Counted from the first letter of the stretch, positions 32,016 through 43,794 are shown. The stretch: DNA of 64,000 nucleotides from Smallanthus sonchifolius (GCA_023525975.1 CM042046.1:40021501-40085500); one strand, 5' to 3'. Translations and numbers: made by a program. The notes: generated by a model not told the origin, from the letters alone.

Positions 32016-32659
32016 ACATGTTCATCAGTCCCATGGGGCAGTAACTTAAAACTATTTTATAACGAAACAAGTGTTGAAAAACTAAAAAGATATTTAAACA
32101 AAAGCAACCAGAATTGCTAAGTCGGTGAACAATTTGCATATGAGACATTCGGTCATAACACGAATTACCCTTTTTGTAATTAGGGTACGAATAGTCAAGT
32201 TTGACTAGAACAATTATCATTGCAAGCATACACAAACTCAAGGTGAGTTTCTCTAATCCCCCTTTTTCTAAAGTTTTTGAAATGATTTGGGGTGGAAACA
32301 TACTTATAAAAGAATTTTGTATGTAAATGAATGAACTAATGATCTGACCGTATGTGTGTATTGAGGGAAAAGTAAAGCGCTTAAAGTCCTCGGAATAAAT
32401 TAGTAACCATTAGCTATGGACTTAGCCCGGGATTATATGAATAGTACTATTGGGGGTGACGCCTCCGGTCATGGTTAGTCGCGCTAACCAGGGGTCCAAA
32501 TGGCCGAATGACCGCATATCGTCTTACTCGCAGAAAGGCGGGGGGAGGCACAGAATGTTGGGGTTTGGTTACGGTCTCGTACATTACATACTATTTTTTA
32601 TTCCTTGCAAACTTACAAATGGGGTCAATAGATCGGATTAGTATTCAGATTCATTGGTA

Positions 32660-32900
32660 ATACATGCAAAAGAGTTTTGATCAGGTTAAAATGATCAAGT
32701 TTAAACAAAAGAGGTCTGATCAGATTAAAGTGATCAGGTTTATGCAAAAGAGTTTTGATCAGGTTAAAATGATCAAGTTTAAACAAAAGAGGTCTGATCA
32801 TATTAAAGTGATCAGGTTTAAGCAAAAGAGTTTTGATCAGGATTAAGTGATCAGGTTTAAATAAAGGTTTTGATCAGGTGAAAATGATCAGGTTTAATCA
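32660..32900 (+). repeat. TGATCA-rich tandem repeat in the LTR
   Basis: A ~39-bp half-unit (CAAAAGAGTTTTGATCAGGT; TAAAATGATCAAGTTTAAAC) alternates with CAAAAGAGGTCTGATCAGAT, making a ~78-bp higher-order unit repeated at least twice, followed by degenerate copies. The same array is at 40996-41236 in the 3' LTR. Every half-unit contains one or two TGATCA palindromes. Confidence 0.85.
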
Positions 32901-33249
32901 TTGGGTTTATGATAACTCTTTATATTAATTTGTGAACTCACCAACCTCGTGTTGACATTTTTAAGTATGTTTTCAGGAAATTGAACGTGGTCATCAGGTT
33001 AGCAATGTAGGTTACATGCATGCACGTGGATACGGCTTTTGGGAGGATTTCTCTTGTATAACTCATGGTCTTGAGTCATATTTGCGAAATCTTAAACTTT
33101 TTGTAAACTCAAGTTGATATTTTGTGATGTAAATATTTTAAACTCGATTATGTATCCAATTACATGTATGTGTTTGCGGTAATCATATGCTTTGGAAACC
33201 AGTAAATGTTACGCCTCGTGTTTTCGCCTTGGCGGGGTGTGACAGAACT

Positions 33250-33262
33250 TGGTATCAGAGCC
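33250..33262 (+). other. Primer binding site, initiator tRNA-Met
   Basis: TGGTATCAGAGCC, complementary to the 3' end of plant initiator tRNA-Met, five bases after the 5' LTR. It marks where minus-strand DNA synthesis starts in the gypsy element. Confidence 0.9.
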
Positions 33263-33346
33263 ATTGATTATAGCGAACTAGGTGTCTAAAATGGAACCTA
33301 GTCTATAATGTAAATGACTCACTAAAACGTTTTCATTGCATAAGCA

Positions 33347-34150
33347 TTGCATAACCAGTCATCATGTCATGTGGATATTTTAGTCACAAGCCTGTCGTCA
33401 CATTCACACTCTGACCCCGTCTCTGACTCTGAATCCAACGAGGAACTTTCCGCCACACGCCCCAAAAATCGAGTACAAGTTCGCAGCTCCACACCACCCA
33501 ATGTTGCCCTAGGAGAACCCCCTATCGTCTATCGAAAGAAAAGCGGAGGACCAGTTATGGTAAAGAGTGCTAGGAAGAAGGTTCGATTTCCACGCAAGAG
33601 AACCCTGGCAGCCCGTGACCCGAAAAACTTGGAGACTGATGGGGAACCACCTAGGCAACGACCCTGTTACCACCCTATGGTGGGGACTATCCGTTGGATG
33701 CCCAGTACCCTGGCACGATGGAGGGAGATGGAGAGCATTCCCTCTACCTTTGAGCTCGGAGAGTCCTCCAACTCCTCAACACCCCTACCCCACACTGGGG
33801 AAGCCATGGAGCTCACAGTGCCTACATTAGTAGCACGCGTTTATACGCACGAGGAGCGTCTTGATGATCTCCTAGATGATATTCGGGCACATGGGGATGC
33901 AGCCACGCGCCTACGTCAAGGGCTCGGATCTCGAGTACAGACTCTGGAGGACAGCACCCGAGACATACAGGGTGCCACTGACTACCTCGAGTTGAGAGCT
34001 GATATGGACTGGCAGTTCACTCTCACGGTCCGAGACATGGTGGAGGCGCTGGAAGAAAGGACTTTGGCTGCAGAATTTGTGGCTAGGGCTAGCTTTGTCA
34101 TGGCGGGACTTGCCATGATGATTGGGTTGTACTCCCACTTCTTCTTTTAA
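33347..34150 (+). CDS. Extra ORF upstream of gag in the gypsy element (267 codons)
   Basis: An uninterrupted frame between primer binding site and gag. The first ~40 residues are Ser/Asp rich (SDPVSDSESNEELS). Residues 60-115 are basic (KSARKKVRFPRKR, EPPRQRPCYHP). About 160-245 is acidic and helical with heptad-like leucines (THEERLDDLLDDIRAHGDAA, EALEERTLAAEFVARA), and the last 20 residues are hydrophobic (FVMAGLAMMIGLYSHFFF), a possible membrane anchor. I know no domain in it. It is open while the downstream gag-pol has three stops, and it is more GC-rich than the LTRs. The minus-strand Tekay relic at 7588-8100 may have a decayed counterpart. Whether it is translated and from which ATG is unknown. 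Confidence 0.6.
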   Translation: MHNQSSCHVDILVTSLSSHSHSDPVSDSESNEELSATRPKNRVQVRSSTPPNVALGEPPIVYRKKSGGPVMVKSARKKVRFPRKRTLAARDPKNLETDGEPPRQRPCYHPMVGTIRWMPSTLARWREMESIPSTFELGESSNSSTPLPHTGEAMELTVPTLVARVYTHEERLDDLLDDIRAHGDAATRLRQGLGSRVQTLEDSTRDIQGATDYLELRADMDWQFTLTVRDMVEALEERTLAAEFVARASFVMAGLAMMIGLYSHFFF

Positions 34151-34406
34151 ACCTATTATGGGCGGGTTGTGCCCATAGCACATTATGTAGTTTAAAACTT
34201 TGGTACTGATGTGGTCATGTGAACCCATCCCTTTTGTATCCTTGTCTTTTGGAACAATGTACTATGTTTGTTTTAACTATGTATGTGATGGTTTATGTTG
34301 TGATGATGGTTGTTTACATTTGATGTTGTTGTATCCTTATGTCATGATCTATCATTATTATTATATAATGTTGTTTCTTTTTAAATGTTATGTTAGAAAG
34401 AACGTC

Positions 34407-37400
34407 ATGGCACCTAAGCGAAGGACACCACGTGACACTACTGGTGACAACAACGAGACGATTTCCCCAAACATGGAACAACTCATAGCACAGCGAGTAG
34501 CTGCCGCCATGGAGCAGTATGAAGCAAACCGAAATAGTGGTGGAGGAAATGGTAGCGGTACCGGCGGAGGAGGTGGAGGAGGTAGCGGTACAGCCGGAGG
34601 TTCCGGATGTAATAGAATAAATAAGTCGTAACACATAGTCATGATCCGAATTAATAACGTTATGACTTGTGATTCTACAGATGCTCCAAATAGGAAGTGC
34701 ACCTATAAGGCCTTCCTATCCTGCAACCCCCGCAGTTTCAATGGCACCGAGGGTGCAGTAGGTCTAATGAGATGGATAGAAAAGATGGAGTCGGTGATTG
34801 ATATTAGTGAATGCACCGCTGACTGCATGGTGAAGTATTCTACATGCACGCTCACTGATAAAGCTTTAACTTGGTGGAATACTCAAATGAAGACTTTGGG
34901 GAGAGAGACAGCGTATCAATTGTCTTAGGAAGACTTGAAAAACATGATGATTGAGGAATACTGTCCTCGAAACGAATTGCAAAAGATTGAAACTGAGATG
35001 TGGAACCTACAGATGATAGGAGATGATGTGGCGGGGTACACCGCCCGTTTCAATGAATTGGCGATTCTAGTACCGCATATGGTCACACCAGAACATAAAC
35101 GCGTTGAGAGGTATCTGTGGGGCCTTGCGCCTCAAATTCGTAGCATGGTAACATCATCTAATCCAATAGATGCCAAGAGTGCTATAACTTTAGCATTCAA
35201 ACTAAAGGATGATGCAGTACGTAATGGATTGTTTGTGAGGAAGGAGAATGAGGAAGGTAGATTTGGGGAGAAAAGAAAGTGGATGGGAAATTCAAGTAAC
35301 AAGTCTGAGAAGCAAGGGTTTAAGAAACAAGGAACTATGAAAGCTTTTGCAGTCAACACAGTGGAAAGAAAGGAGTATGATAGGGGCCTACCAAGATGTA
35401 AGAAGTGTGGAAATCATCATGTCGGTGTATGCATCAAGTGTGGAAAGTGTGACAAGTTTGGTCACACCACACAAGCTTGTCGAACTAACAATCGAATGGG
35501 GAAATTTAAACCAGGATGTTTCATATGTGGTGACCTGAAGCACTTCAAGAGGGATTGTCCCAAGTGGAAGAATCATAATAACGCTCGGGCACCAGGGAGG
35601 GCATTTGTGATGGGTGCAAGGGACGCACGCCAGGACCCGAACATCGTCACTGGTACGTTCCCGATAAATAATCATTATGCCTCTGTACTTTTTGATTTGG
35701 GTGCGGATATGAGCTTTGTGTCGAATGATTTTAAATCCTTACTTGGTATTAAGGCCAGTAAACTAGATCAACGTTATACAATTGAATTAGCAAATGGGAA
35801 ATTAATAGAAACCGAAGAGGTCATTAAGGGTTGTACTTTATGTTTAGAAAACCATACATTCAGTATAGACCTTCTACCCGTCGAAATAGGGAGTTTTGAT
35901 ATTGTTATTGGCATGGATTGGTTATCAAAGAACCGTGCCGAGATCGTATGCTTTGAGAAGATTGTACGTATCCCACTACCAAGCGGAAAAATTCTTTCAA
36001 TTCAAGGCGAAAGGTGTAGAACGATATTAAAGACAATAAACTGCATGAAAGCTCATAAGTATCTACGCAAGGGTTATTGTGCATTCCTGGCTCACATCGT
36101 CGAGAAGAAACCCGAAGAACGTCGACTTGAGGACATACCAATCGTCAGAGATTACTCGGAGGTATTTCCCGAGGACTTACCAGGATTACCACCATCAAGA
36201 CAAGTCGAGTTCCGGATCGACCTAGTACCAGGAGTCGCACCAGTTGCACGATCGCCGTATCGTCTAGCCCCTTCCGAGATGCAGGAACTGTCGAGCCAAC
36301 TACAAGAATTACTTGACAAAGGTTTCATAAGACCGAGTTTCTCACCATGGGGAGCCCCGGTCCTGTTTGTAAAGAAAAAGGATGGAACCTTTAGAATGTG
36401 CATTGATTATCGGGAGTTGAACAAGCTGACAATCAAAAACCGGTATCTTCTTCCTCGAATAGACGATTTGTTTGATCAACTTCAAGGTTCCAGTTTCTAT
36501 TCTAAAATTGATCTACGATCAGGGTATCATCAACTGAAAATTCAAGAAGAAGATATACCAAAAACGGCTTTTAGGACTCGTTACGGTCACTACGAGTTCC
36601 TAGTTATGCCATTTGGCTTGACTAATGCACCGGCTGTTTTCATGGATCTCATGAACCGCGTGTGCAAGCCGTACTTGGATAAATTCGTGATTGTGTTTAT
36701 CGATGACATATTGATATATTCACGAACCAAGGAGGAACATGAACATCATTTGAAATTAATCTTGGAACTACTCAGGAATGAGAAGCTTTATGCTAAATTC
36801 TCTAAGTGTGAGTTTTGGATCCGAGAGGTTCACTTTCTCGGACACGTCATCAATAAGAATGGTATTCACGTAGATCCATCCAAGATTGAAGCTATCAAAA
36901 ACTGGGAAGCACCAAGAACTCCGACTGAGGTGCGTCAATTTCTGGGTTTGGCAGGATATTACAGGCGATTTATCGAGAATTTTTCAAAGATAGCCTTGCC
37001 TTTGACCACGTTAACTCAGAAGGACAAAAAGTTTGATTGGACCGATAAACAAGAATCAGTGTTTCAATTGTTGAAGCAGAAGCTTTGCAGTGCACCAATC
37101 CTATCCCTTCCCGAAGGAACTGACAATTTCATCGTGTACTGCGACGCATCACACCAAGGTCTGGGATGTGTATTGATGCAGAGAGAAAAAGTCATAGCGT
37201 ATGCATCCAGACAGCTAAAAGTACATGAGAAAAATTATACGACTCACGATCTGGAATTGGGTGCTGTCGTGTTTGCACTCAAGATTTGGAGACATTACCT
37301 ATACGGTACAAAATGTACTATCTTTACAGACCACAAGAGTCTCCAGCACATCTTTAATCAGAAAGAACTCAACATGAGGCAACGTCGTTGGGTAGAGCTA

Positions 37401-38984
37401 CTGAATGATTACGACTGTGATATCAAGTATCACCCTGGTAAGGCAAACGTCGTAGCAGATGCCTTGAGTCGTAAAGAACGGGTTAAAACACTCTGTGTTC
37501 GTGCCCTAGAATTGACAATTCATACGAGTCTCACGACTCAAATCCGGATGGCACAACAAGAGGCAATCAAAGAAGAAAACATTCAGAATGAAGCTTTACG
37601 AGGAATGATAAAGCAGTTGGAACCAAAGTCAGATGACACTTTATACTTCATGAATAGAATTTGGGTGCCATGTTTTGGTAACTTACAGGAGTTGGTCATG
37701 GACGAAGCCCACAAGTCCAGGTACTCCATTCACCGAGGTTTGGATAAAATGTATAAGGATCTGAAAGAACTCTACTGGTGGCCGAACATGAAAGGAGAAA
37801 TTGCTATTTATGTCGGTAAATGCCTGACATGTTCAAAGGTAAAGGCAGAACATCAGAAACCGTCGGGATTGTTACAACAACCCGAGATACCTCAATGGAA
37901 ATGGGAACAAATTTCAATGGATTTCATTACAAAGTTACCCAAGACGTCGAGCGGGTATGACACTATATGGGTAATCATCGATCGTTTGATGAAATCAGCT
38001 CATTTTCTACCCATCAAAGAGACGGATAAAACCGAGAAACTTGTAAGGCTTTATATCAAGGAAATTGTGGCTAGGCATGGAGTGCCAATTTCTATTATCT
38101 CTGATAGAGACAGCAGATTCGTGTCTAGAATCTGGAAATCATTACAAGAAGCCATGGGCACACGTCTTGACATGAGCACGGCATATCACCCATAAACAGA
38201 TGGTCAAAGTGAAAGGACCATTCAAACTTTAGAGGATATGCTACGTGCGTGTGCAATTGATTTCGATGGAAATTGGGATACTCATTTGCCGCTAGCTGAG
38301 TTTTCATACAATAATAGTTACCACACCAGCATCAAAGCCGCTCCATTTGAGGCTTTGTATGGTCAAAAATGTCGTTCACCGCTATGTTGGGCAGAAGTTG
38401 GTGACAAGCATTTAACCGGTCCTGAGGTTATTCAAGAGACCACGGACAAGATTTTCAAAATCAAGGATCGTCTGAAGGCCGCCCGTGACAGACAAAAGAG
38501 TTACGCGGATAACAGACGAAGACCTTTAGAATTCCAAGTGGGAGACAAAGTCATGTTAAAAGTCTCACCTTGGAAAGGAGTTGCAAGATTTGGCAACCGT
38601 GGCAAGCTTAACCCTAGGTACGTTGGACCGTTTGAAATACTGGCTAGGGTTGGCCCTGTAGCTTACAAGCTTAAGTTGCCACAAGAACTAAGCAATGTAC
38701 ATGATACGTTTCGTGTATCAAATCTCAAGAAGTGTTTATCAGACGAGACGTTAATTATACCGCCTGATGAGATTCACATAGACGACATGTTGCATTTCAT
38801 TGAGGAACCTATGGAAGTCACAGATTGGAAGGTTCAGAGAACAAGACGCAGCCGTGTTAAGCTGATCAAGGTACGTTGGAATTCAAAGCGCGGCCCCGAG
38901 TATACGTGGGAGCGGGAAGATAAAATGAAATCCAAGTACCCGTCCTTGTTTACAGACACTCCAAGTCAGAATGACAAGAACTGA
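34407..38984 (+). pseudogene. Gag-pol polyprotein of the Tekay-type gypsy element
   Basis: A single frame of 1526 codons with three nonsense codons: TAA at 34629 (codon 75), TAG at 34926 (codon 174, where Trp is usual) and TAA at 38193 (codon 1263, where Gln is usual). Order: Gly-rich linker, gag core (MRWIEKMESVIDISEC, ALTWWNTQ), zinc knuckles (CIKCGKCDKFGHTTQAC; CFICGDLKHFKRDC), protease (VLFDLGADMSFVS, with Leu replacing the catalytic-loop Ser of DSGA), RT (FRMCIDYRELNKLTIKNRY, FIDDILIYS), RNase H (YCDASHQGLG, TDHKSLQHI), integrase (zinc HHCC near DEAHKSRYSIHRG..CLTCSKV; MDFITKLP; IISDRDSRFVS; QSERTIQTLED) and a C-terminal chromodomain (VTDWKVQRTRRSRVKLIKVR, EYTWEREDKM). No frameshifts are seen, so decay is recent. 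Confidence 0.93.
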
Positions 38985-39009
38985 ATTTCGGGACGAAATT
39001 CTCTGTAAC

Positions 39010-39019
39010 ATGGGGAGAA
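39010..39019 (+). other. Polypurine tract of the gypsy element
   Basis: ATGGGGAGAA immediately precedes the TG of the 3' LTR; this is the expected primer for plus-strand DNA synthesis. Confidence 0.85.
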
Positions 39020-41580
39020 TGTGACACCCAGCATTTCAAGTCAATATCTATATTTCATAAATACACGTTCATACTTATTATTTCCTGATATTTTATTTTG
39101 ACTAAATATTGTCAAGGAGTCTAGCAAAGGAACTTATATCATGTTTAGTAATTTTTAAAAATTACTAGGAAATAAACAATTATAACCCGCAAGGTATGGT
39201 CGTTGGTGATTAACAAGAATTTTATTCCAGTAAAGCCTAGAGACACACTTTAATGTAAAAACATAAATATTGGTGATTAAACTTTAAAAGTGACATAAAA
39301 ATGTATATGACGCGGTCTTAAGTTATTTTTATGTGTATACATATATATTATGGTTAGAATAATAACTAAGTCGGGTTTAACTAGTAAACTATTGAGACTA
39401 GTCAAACAACACAAAAATATATAAAATAATTGACCGTTAAAAATTCTACACCGGGTATTAAATCACGGGATCACCTACCGGGTTGACACCATCTAAAAAT
39501 CTATCTAACCAACACTTAGATTTTAAATAACATTTGGCATAAGTCTTCCACCCCCTGCAATTCTCTCGGCCGAATGGAATTGTGGGTCCACCCCACATTC
39601 AAATTTCCACACCACTTGATTTTGTATGCGACAACACACTACCATCCCATTCCTTACTTCCTTTCTATATTAGATAAGGACATATATACAATCTTTCACC
39701 ATTTCTGCAGAAAGAAGTCAAGCAATCAAACCAAATATTCTTGTTCTTTCTCACGGCTCCATAACAACCACAATTTTCTTTCTTTTTCTCCTACCTTCCT
39801 ACGGCCACAACAATTCCTTCACTGCTTTCTTCTCTTTTTGCCTCACGAAAACAATACTAGCATAATCACCCTCATGCCTTTACAAGGTTTAAGGCAAACT
39901 TAGTGAAGAATCAAGAGAAGGTTGCAAGCTTTCAAAAGAAACAAATGATCTTGGAGTATCTTCAAAGCATTCAAGTTTCATTAATCTACTCATTTTAGTG
40001 TCTACCCTAGCTTGTCTAGTGGTAAAAATTCTTATCCTTTTCAACTTTATATTTCATATTACCTTCTTGAATCGTAGCTAAACATACAGTTTATTTGAAC
40101 GTAAGTAAAATAACCAGAAAAGTGTGTCGAATTCAAGATTTAAAACATGAATATACGCGTATATGTATGAATAAAGTTTTGAAACTGATTCTGTCAATTT
40201 AAAATTTCAGTAATCGAAACTAGGAGTTTCGATACCTGTTTGCTCAATCGAAACTAGGTAGTTTCGATACCTATTACTCCTGTTTTGCTCAATCGAAACT
40301 AGGAAGTTTCGACATCTGTTCTGTTCAAATCGAAACTAAGAAAGTTTCGATACCTGTTCATCAGTCCCATGGGGCAGTAACTTAGAACTATTTTATAACG
40401 AAACAAGTGTTGAAAAACTAAAAAGATATTTAAACAAAAGCAATCAGAATTGCTAAGTCGGTGAACAATTTGCATATGAGACATTCGGTCATAACACGAA
40501 TTACCCTTTTTGTAATTAGGGTACGAATAGTCAAGTTTGACTAGAACAATTATCATTGCAAGCATACACAAACTCAAGGTGAGTTTCACTAATCCCCCTT
40601 TTTCTAAAGTTTTTGAAATGATTTGGGGTGGAAACATACTTATAAAAAAAATTTGTATGTAAATGAATGAACTAATGATCTGACCGTATGTGTGTATTGA
40701 GGGAAAAGTAAAGCGCTTAAAGTCCTCGGAATAAATTAGTAACCATTAGCTATGGACTTAGCCCGGGATTATATGAATAGTACTATTGGGGGTGACGCCT
40801 CCGGTCATGGTTAGTCGCGCTAACCAGGGGTCCAAATGGCCGAATGACCGCATATCGTCTTACTCGCAGAAAGGCAGGTGGAGGCACAGAATGTTGGGGT
40901 TTGGTTACGGTCTCGTACATTACATACTATTTTGTATTCCTTGCAAGCTTATAAATGGGATCAATAGATCGGATTAGTATTCAGATTCATTGGTAATACA
41001 TGCAAAAGAGTTTTGATCAGGTTAAAATGATCAAGTTTAAACAAAAGAGGTCTGATCAGATTAAAGTGATCAGGTTTATGCAAAAGAGTTTTGATCAGGT
41101 TAAAATGATCAAGTTTAAACAAAAGAGGTCTGATCAGATTAAAGTGATCAGGTTTAAGCAAAAGAGTTTTGATCAAGATTAAGTGATCAGGTTTAAATAA
41201 AGGTTTTGATCAGGTGAAAATGATCAGGTTTAATCATTGGGTTTATGATAACTCTCTATAATAATTTGTGAACTCACCAACCTCGTGTTGACATTTTTAA
41301 GTATGTTTTCAGGAAATTGAACGTGGTCATCAGGTTAGCAATGTAGGTTACATGCATGCACGTGGATACGGCTTTTGGGAGGATTTCTCTTGTATAACTC
41401 ATGGTCTTGAGTCATATTTGTGAAATCTTAAACTTTTTGTAAACTCAAGTTGATATTTTGTGATGTAAATATTTTAAACTCGATTATGTATCCAATTACA
41501 TGTATGTGTTTGCGGTAATCATATGCTTTGAAAACCAGTAAATGTTACGCCTCGTGTTTCCGCCTTGGCGGGGTGTGACA
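39020..41580 (+). mobile_element. 3' LTR of the Tekay-type gypsy element (2561 bp)
   Basis: Matches 30663-33244 in order, including both tandem arrays, with sparse substitutions. It ends GGCGGGGTGTGACA and is followed by AATTG, the duplication seen before the 5' LTR. A 109-codon ORF (39574-39903) has a twin in the 5' LTR but looks like untranslated leader. Confidence 0.93.
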
Positions 41581-42183
41581 AATTGGGGTCATATGAAAAG
41601 AACACCCAGAGTCCATCACCCATTCTCCTTTTCCATTATCTTTAGTTACCACTAAAACATCTCCACTTTCATACCCATCAGAATTTTCTTCATTTGGAGT
41701 ATAGTTACTAGCATACTTGTTTCCACCACTTGACTCACCCTTCTTTCTCTTCCATTCACGTAAATCCCTCTTCAAGTGTTTTTCAGAGTTGCATACAAAG
41801 CATTTTCGTTTGAACTTGGATTTTGACCTGGATTTGTCTTTAAACTGGGAACGCCTCTGTTCAGATTTGCCTCTGACAAATAAGCCCTCACCAGATTCTT
41901 CCCTTTGGTCACCCCTCTTCTTGAGTTCTTTAGAATTCATAGCTGCCAATACTTCTTCCATAAATAAGCTCTCTCTACCATACATCAAAGTATCCACGAA
42001 ATGCTCATAGGATTGTGGTAATGAGGCCAAGAAAATGATTGCCTGATCCTCATCTATGTTTTCCAAATCCAAAACTAACTTGTTAAATTCACCAGTATGA
42101 TCCTCAAGATTTTTACCTGAAGCCATGTGAAAGGTATAAAGTCTCTTCTTCAAATACAGTCGATTAGCTAAAGACTTTGTCAT
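41581..42183 (-). pseudogene. Copia gag (N-terminally deleted) and protease start
   Basis: The minus strand reads MTKSLANRLYLKKRLYTFHM, DHTGEFNKLVLDLENID, IIFLASLPQSYEHFVDTLMY, a basic linker, the zinc knuckle CFVCNSEKHLKRDL (final Cys changed to Leu) and the protease start WVMDSGCSFHMT with the catalytic Asp. In related copia gags MTKSLANRLYLK lies about 85-90 residues in, preceded by the conserved N-terminal domain; here it follows the primer binding site by only 15 bp. A deletion therefore removed the gag start. The frame is interrupted after HMTP by the gypsy insertion. Confidence 0.88.
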
Positions 42184-42547
42184 GTATAAACTCTCAATGG
42201 CTCTGATACCAATTGTAATTCAATAAACCAAAGATCAAAATTCAATCACCAAACGATTGTTCCTTTTATTAACCAAACTTGATTACAAGAAATTGAAAGA
42301 TGAAAATGGATTACAAAAAACAGAATGAACAAGATCCGAACAACTAAGACCTAATATATTGCTAATCACCCCTCTTGTTAACTAACCATTAACAACCACT
42401 AATCTTGACCAGCAAATGAATAATTAACACCTTCAACTATCAAAGAATGACAAACTGCACCTCAACTTTCTGATTGAGACTTACACCCCTTGACTTTATT
42501 GTTGACCATTACCATTTGACTTTAAACCATTACCAAATGACATACAA

Positions 42548-43786
42548 CAAATCATAGCACTTGGAAAACGACTACTCATTGTTGTAAGTTTTACTTGCTA
42601 ATTAATTATCTTTATTGTTTACTTCATCTTCTATTTTTACACATGCTAGCCATCTTGATTAATCAACATAGTTATTCTCAGCTACTATGACTAACAAGGT
42701 ATAATTGTAGTTATTATCTTCTTTTAGTATTGTCAGAAATCTCAGATTCAAACTTCATAATCAAGCAAGAAGTCAAATACAGATTTATACAATACCAAAC
42801 CAGATTCAACATACAAGAAAGACTCAAAACATATAGCAGATCATTATATGATGACTTGCAACAGATTCAATTCAATAGACTAACTAGATACATGAATAAG
42901 AACCCTAGGTAACACTATGAACAAGAGGGAAATTATATGGATGATAAGAGCCTTTGACTCAAGTAAAAATGAGAGAGATCTGGAGATGAAGAAATGAGGT
43001 ATTAACCTCTAAACTTTCTCTCTCTTGTCTTTATATATATATGCTCCAACAATAAACTGATATATCCATGACCCGCACCTTTTTAGAGATGAAATGGGTC
43101 ATGCCGGTTCAGCTCCTCATAACCGAATCTTCTTGAAACTTAGCAGCTGTCAGTGCAAATCCGGCAGCATCAGCTACAAGCCCAACAATATAATTTGGAT
43201 CCATCCCCGCAATGATTAGCTTCACCTCCGTAACTCATTTTATTCAACATGAAAATAAAACCAATAAATCTAACATTAAAATCAATAATTTTTGACAATT
43301 AAAATGAGAATTAACTGAAAGTATAGTATTTTCAACAAGTATTCTTATTATGAGTGTCTTTTACTACAACTTTTTCTTACTAATCGACTTTTTAGTTAAC
43401 ATTGTAGGTGTAGAGTGGAGAGCTTGTCAAGTAAAGATAACAATATAAACTTCAATACATATTGCATGGCTTTATAGATGTGAGCGTCTGTTTGTGAATC
43501 GATACAGGTATTTTCTAAGTGGGTCCCATCTATTGTCAAGTTAGTGTTTCCAAGCCAACCAAAGTTGACTTTTATATCATTTCTTGCCACTATTTTAATA
43601 CAACTTTTATATCTTGGACTTTGGAGAGGAAAGTTCTATTATTTTGGTAACGTGGAATATGATTGGATTTTTTAAATCACAATCGACCGTATATTGGATT
43701 GGGAATTGATGGCATTTCGGCCTTTACTGGGCCATGTTGGACTATGCCTTGTGTTGGATCATCTACTTGAATGGGATTTGCGCTGG
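42548..43786. other. Intergenic sequence, no gene identified
   Basis: Short ORFs (60 codons at 42730, 64 codons at 43396 on the minus strand) resemble no family I know. 43005-43050 has a CT-rich run followed by TATATATATA, which could be a decayed promoter or LTR, without supporting features. Confidence 0.35.
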
Positions 43787-43794
43787 GGTCCAAG

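Larger units (their letters stand above)
30663..33244 (+). mobile_element. 5' LTR of the Tekay-type gypsy element (2582 bp)
   Basis: TGTGACACCCAGCATTTCAG..GGCGGGGTGTGACA, preceded by AATTG (30658-30662). It is the same as 39020-41580 apart from scattered substitutions and short indels. It contains two internal tandem arrays (near 31850-32010 and 32660-32900). ATATTAGATAAGGACATATA near 31305 is a plausible promoter/transcription-start zone, by position only. Confidence 0.93.
30663..41580 (+). mobile_element. Tekay-type (chromovirus) Ty3/gypsy retrotransposon, nearly intact
   Basis: 10,918 bp with LTRs 30663-33244 and 39020-41580, flanked by a perfect AATTG duplication (30658-30662 and 41581-41585). 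Primer binding site TGGTATCAGAGCC lies at 33250-33262 and polypurine tract ATGGGGAGAA at 39010-39019. The interior holds an extra ORF (33347-34150) and a single gag-pol frame (34407-38984) with a C-terminal chromodomain. Insertion is in the protease region of a copia element of opposite orientation; the copia frame is in phase across the two edges. The LTRs are visibly more alike than those of the host copia, so this insertion is young. Confidence 0.95.
27279..42542 (-). mobile_element. Ty1/copia retrotransposon split by a nested gypsy element
   Basis: LTRs at 27279-27618 (340 bp) and 42214-42542 (329 bp), TG..CA, with a perfect duplication TACAA (27274-27278 and 42543-42547). On the minus strand the primer binding site TTGGTATCAGAGCC directly follows the right LTR (42212-42199), and a polypurine tract (TTAAGGTGGAGAT, 27631-27619) precedes the left one. 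Without the nested 10.9-kb gypsy insert it is about 4.3 kb. Domain order is gag, protease, integrase, reverse transcriptase, RNase H. The N-terminal part of gag is deleted and pol has stops and frameshifts, so it is dead. Confidence 0.93.

Noticed and set aside
32660..32900. CRISPR-like repeat array
   Set aside because: The repeats have no unique spacers, lie within a retrotransposon LTR in plant DNA and are duplicated in the other LTR.
33250..33262. tRNA fragment
   Set aside because: It is the primer binding site of the gypsy element, complementary to initiator tRNA-Met, not a gene. The same applies to 42199-42212 and 8086-8099.
33567..33830. 87-codon ORF overlapping the extra ORF
   Set aside because: Alternative frame of 33347-34150 with no independent support.
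34314..34702. Minus-strand ORFs opposite the start of gag
   Set aside because: Low-complexity Pro/Ser reads of the Gly-rich gag linker; no independent evidence.
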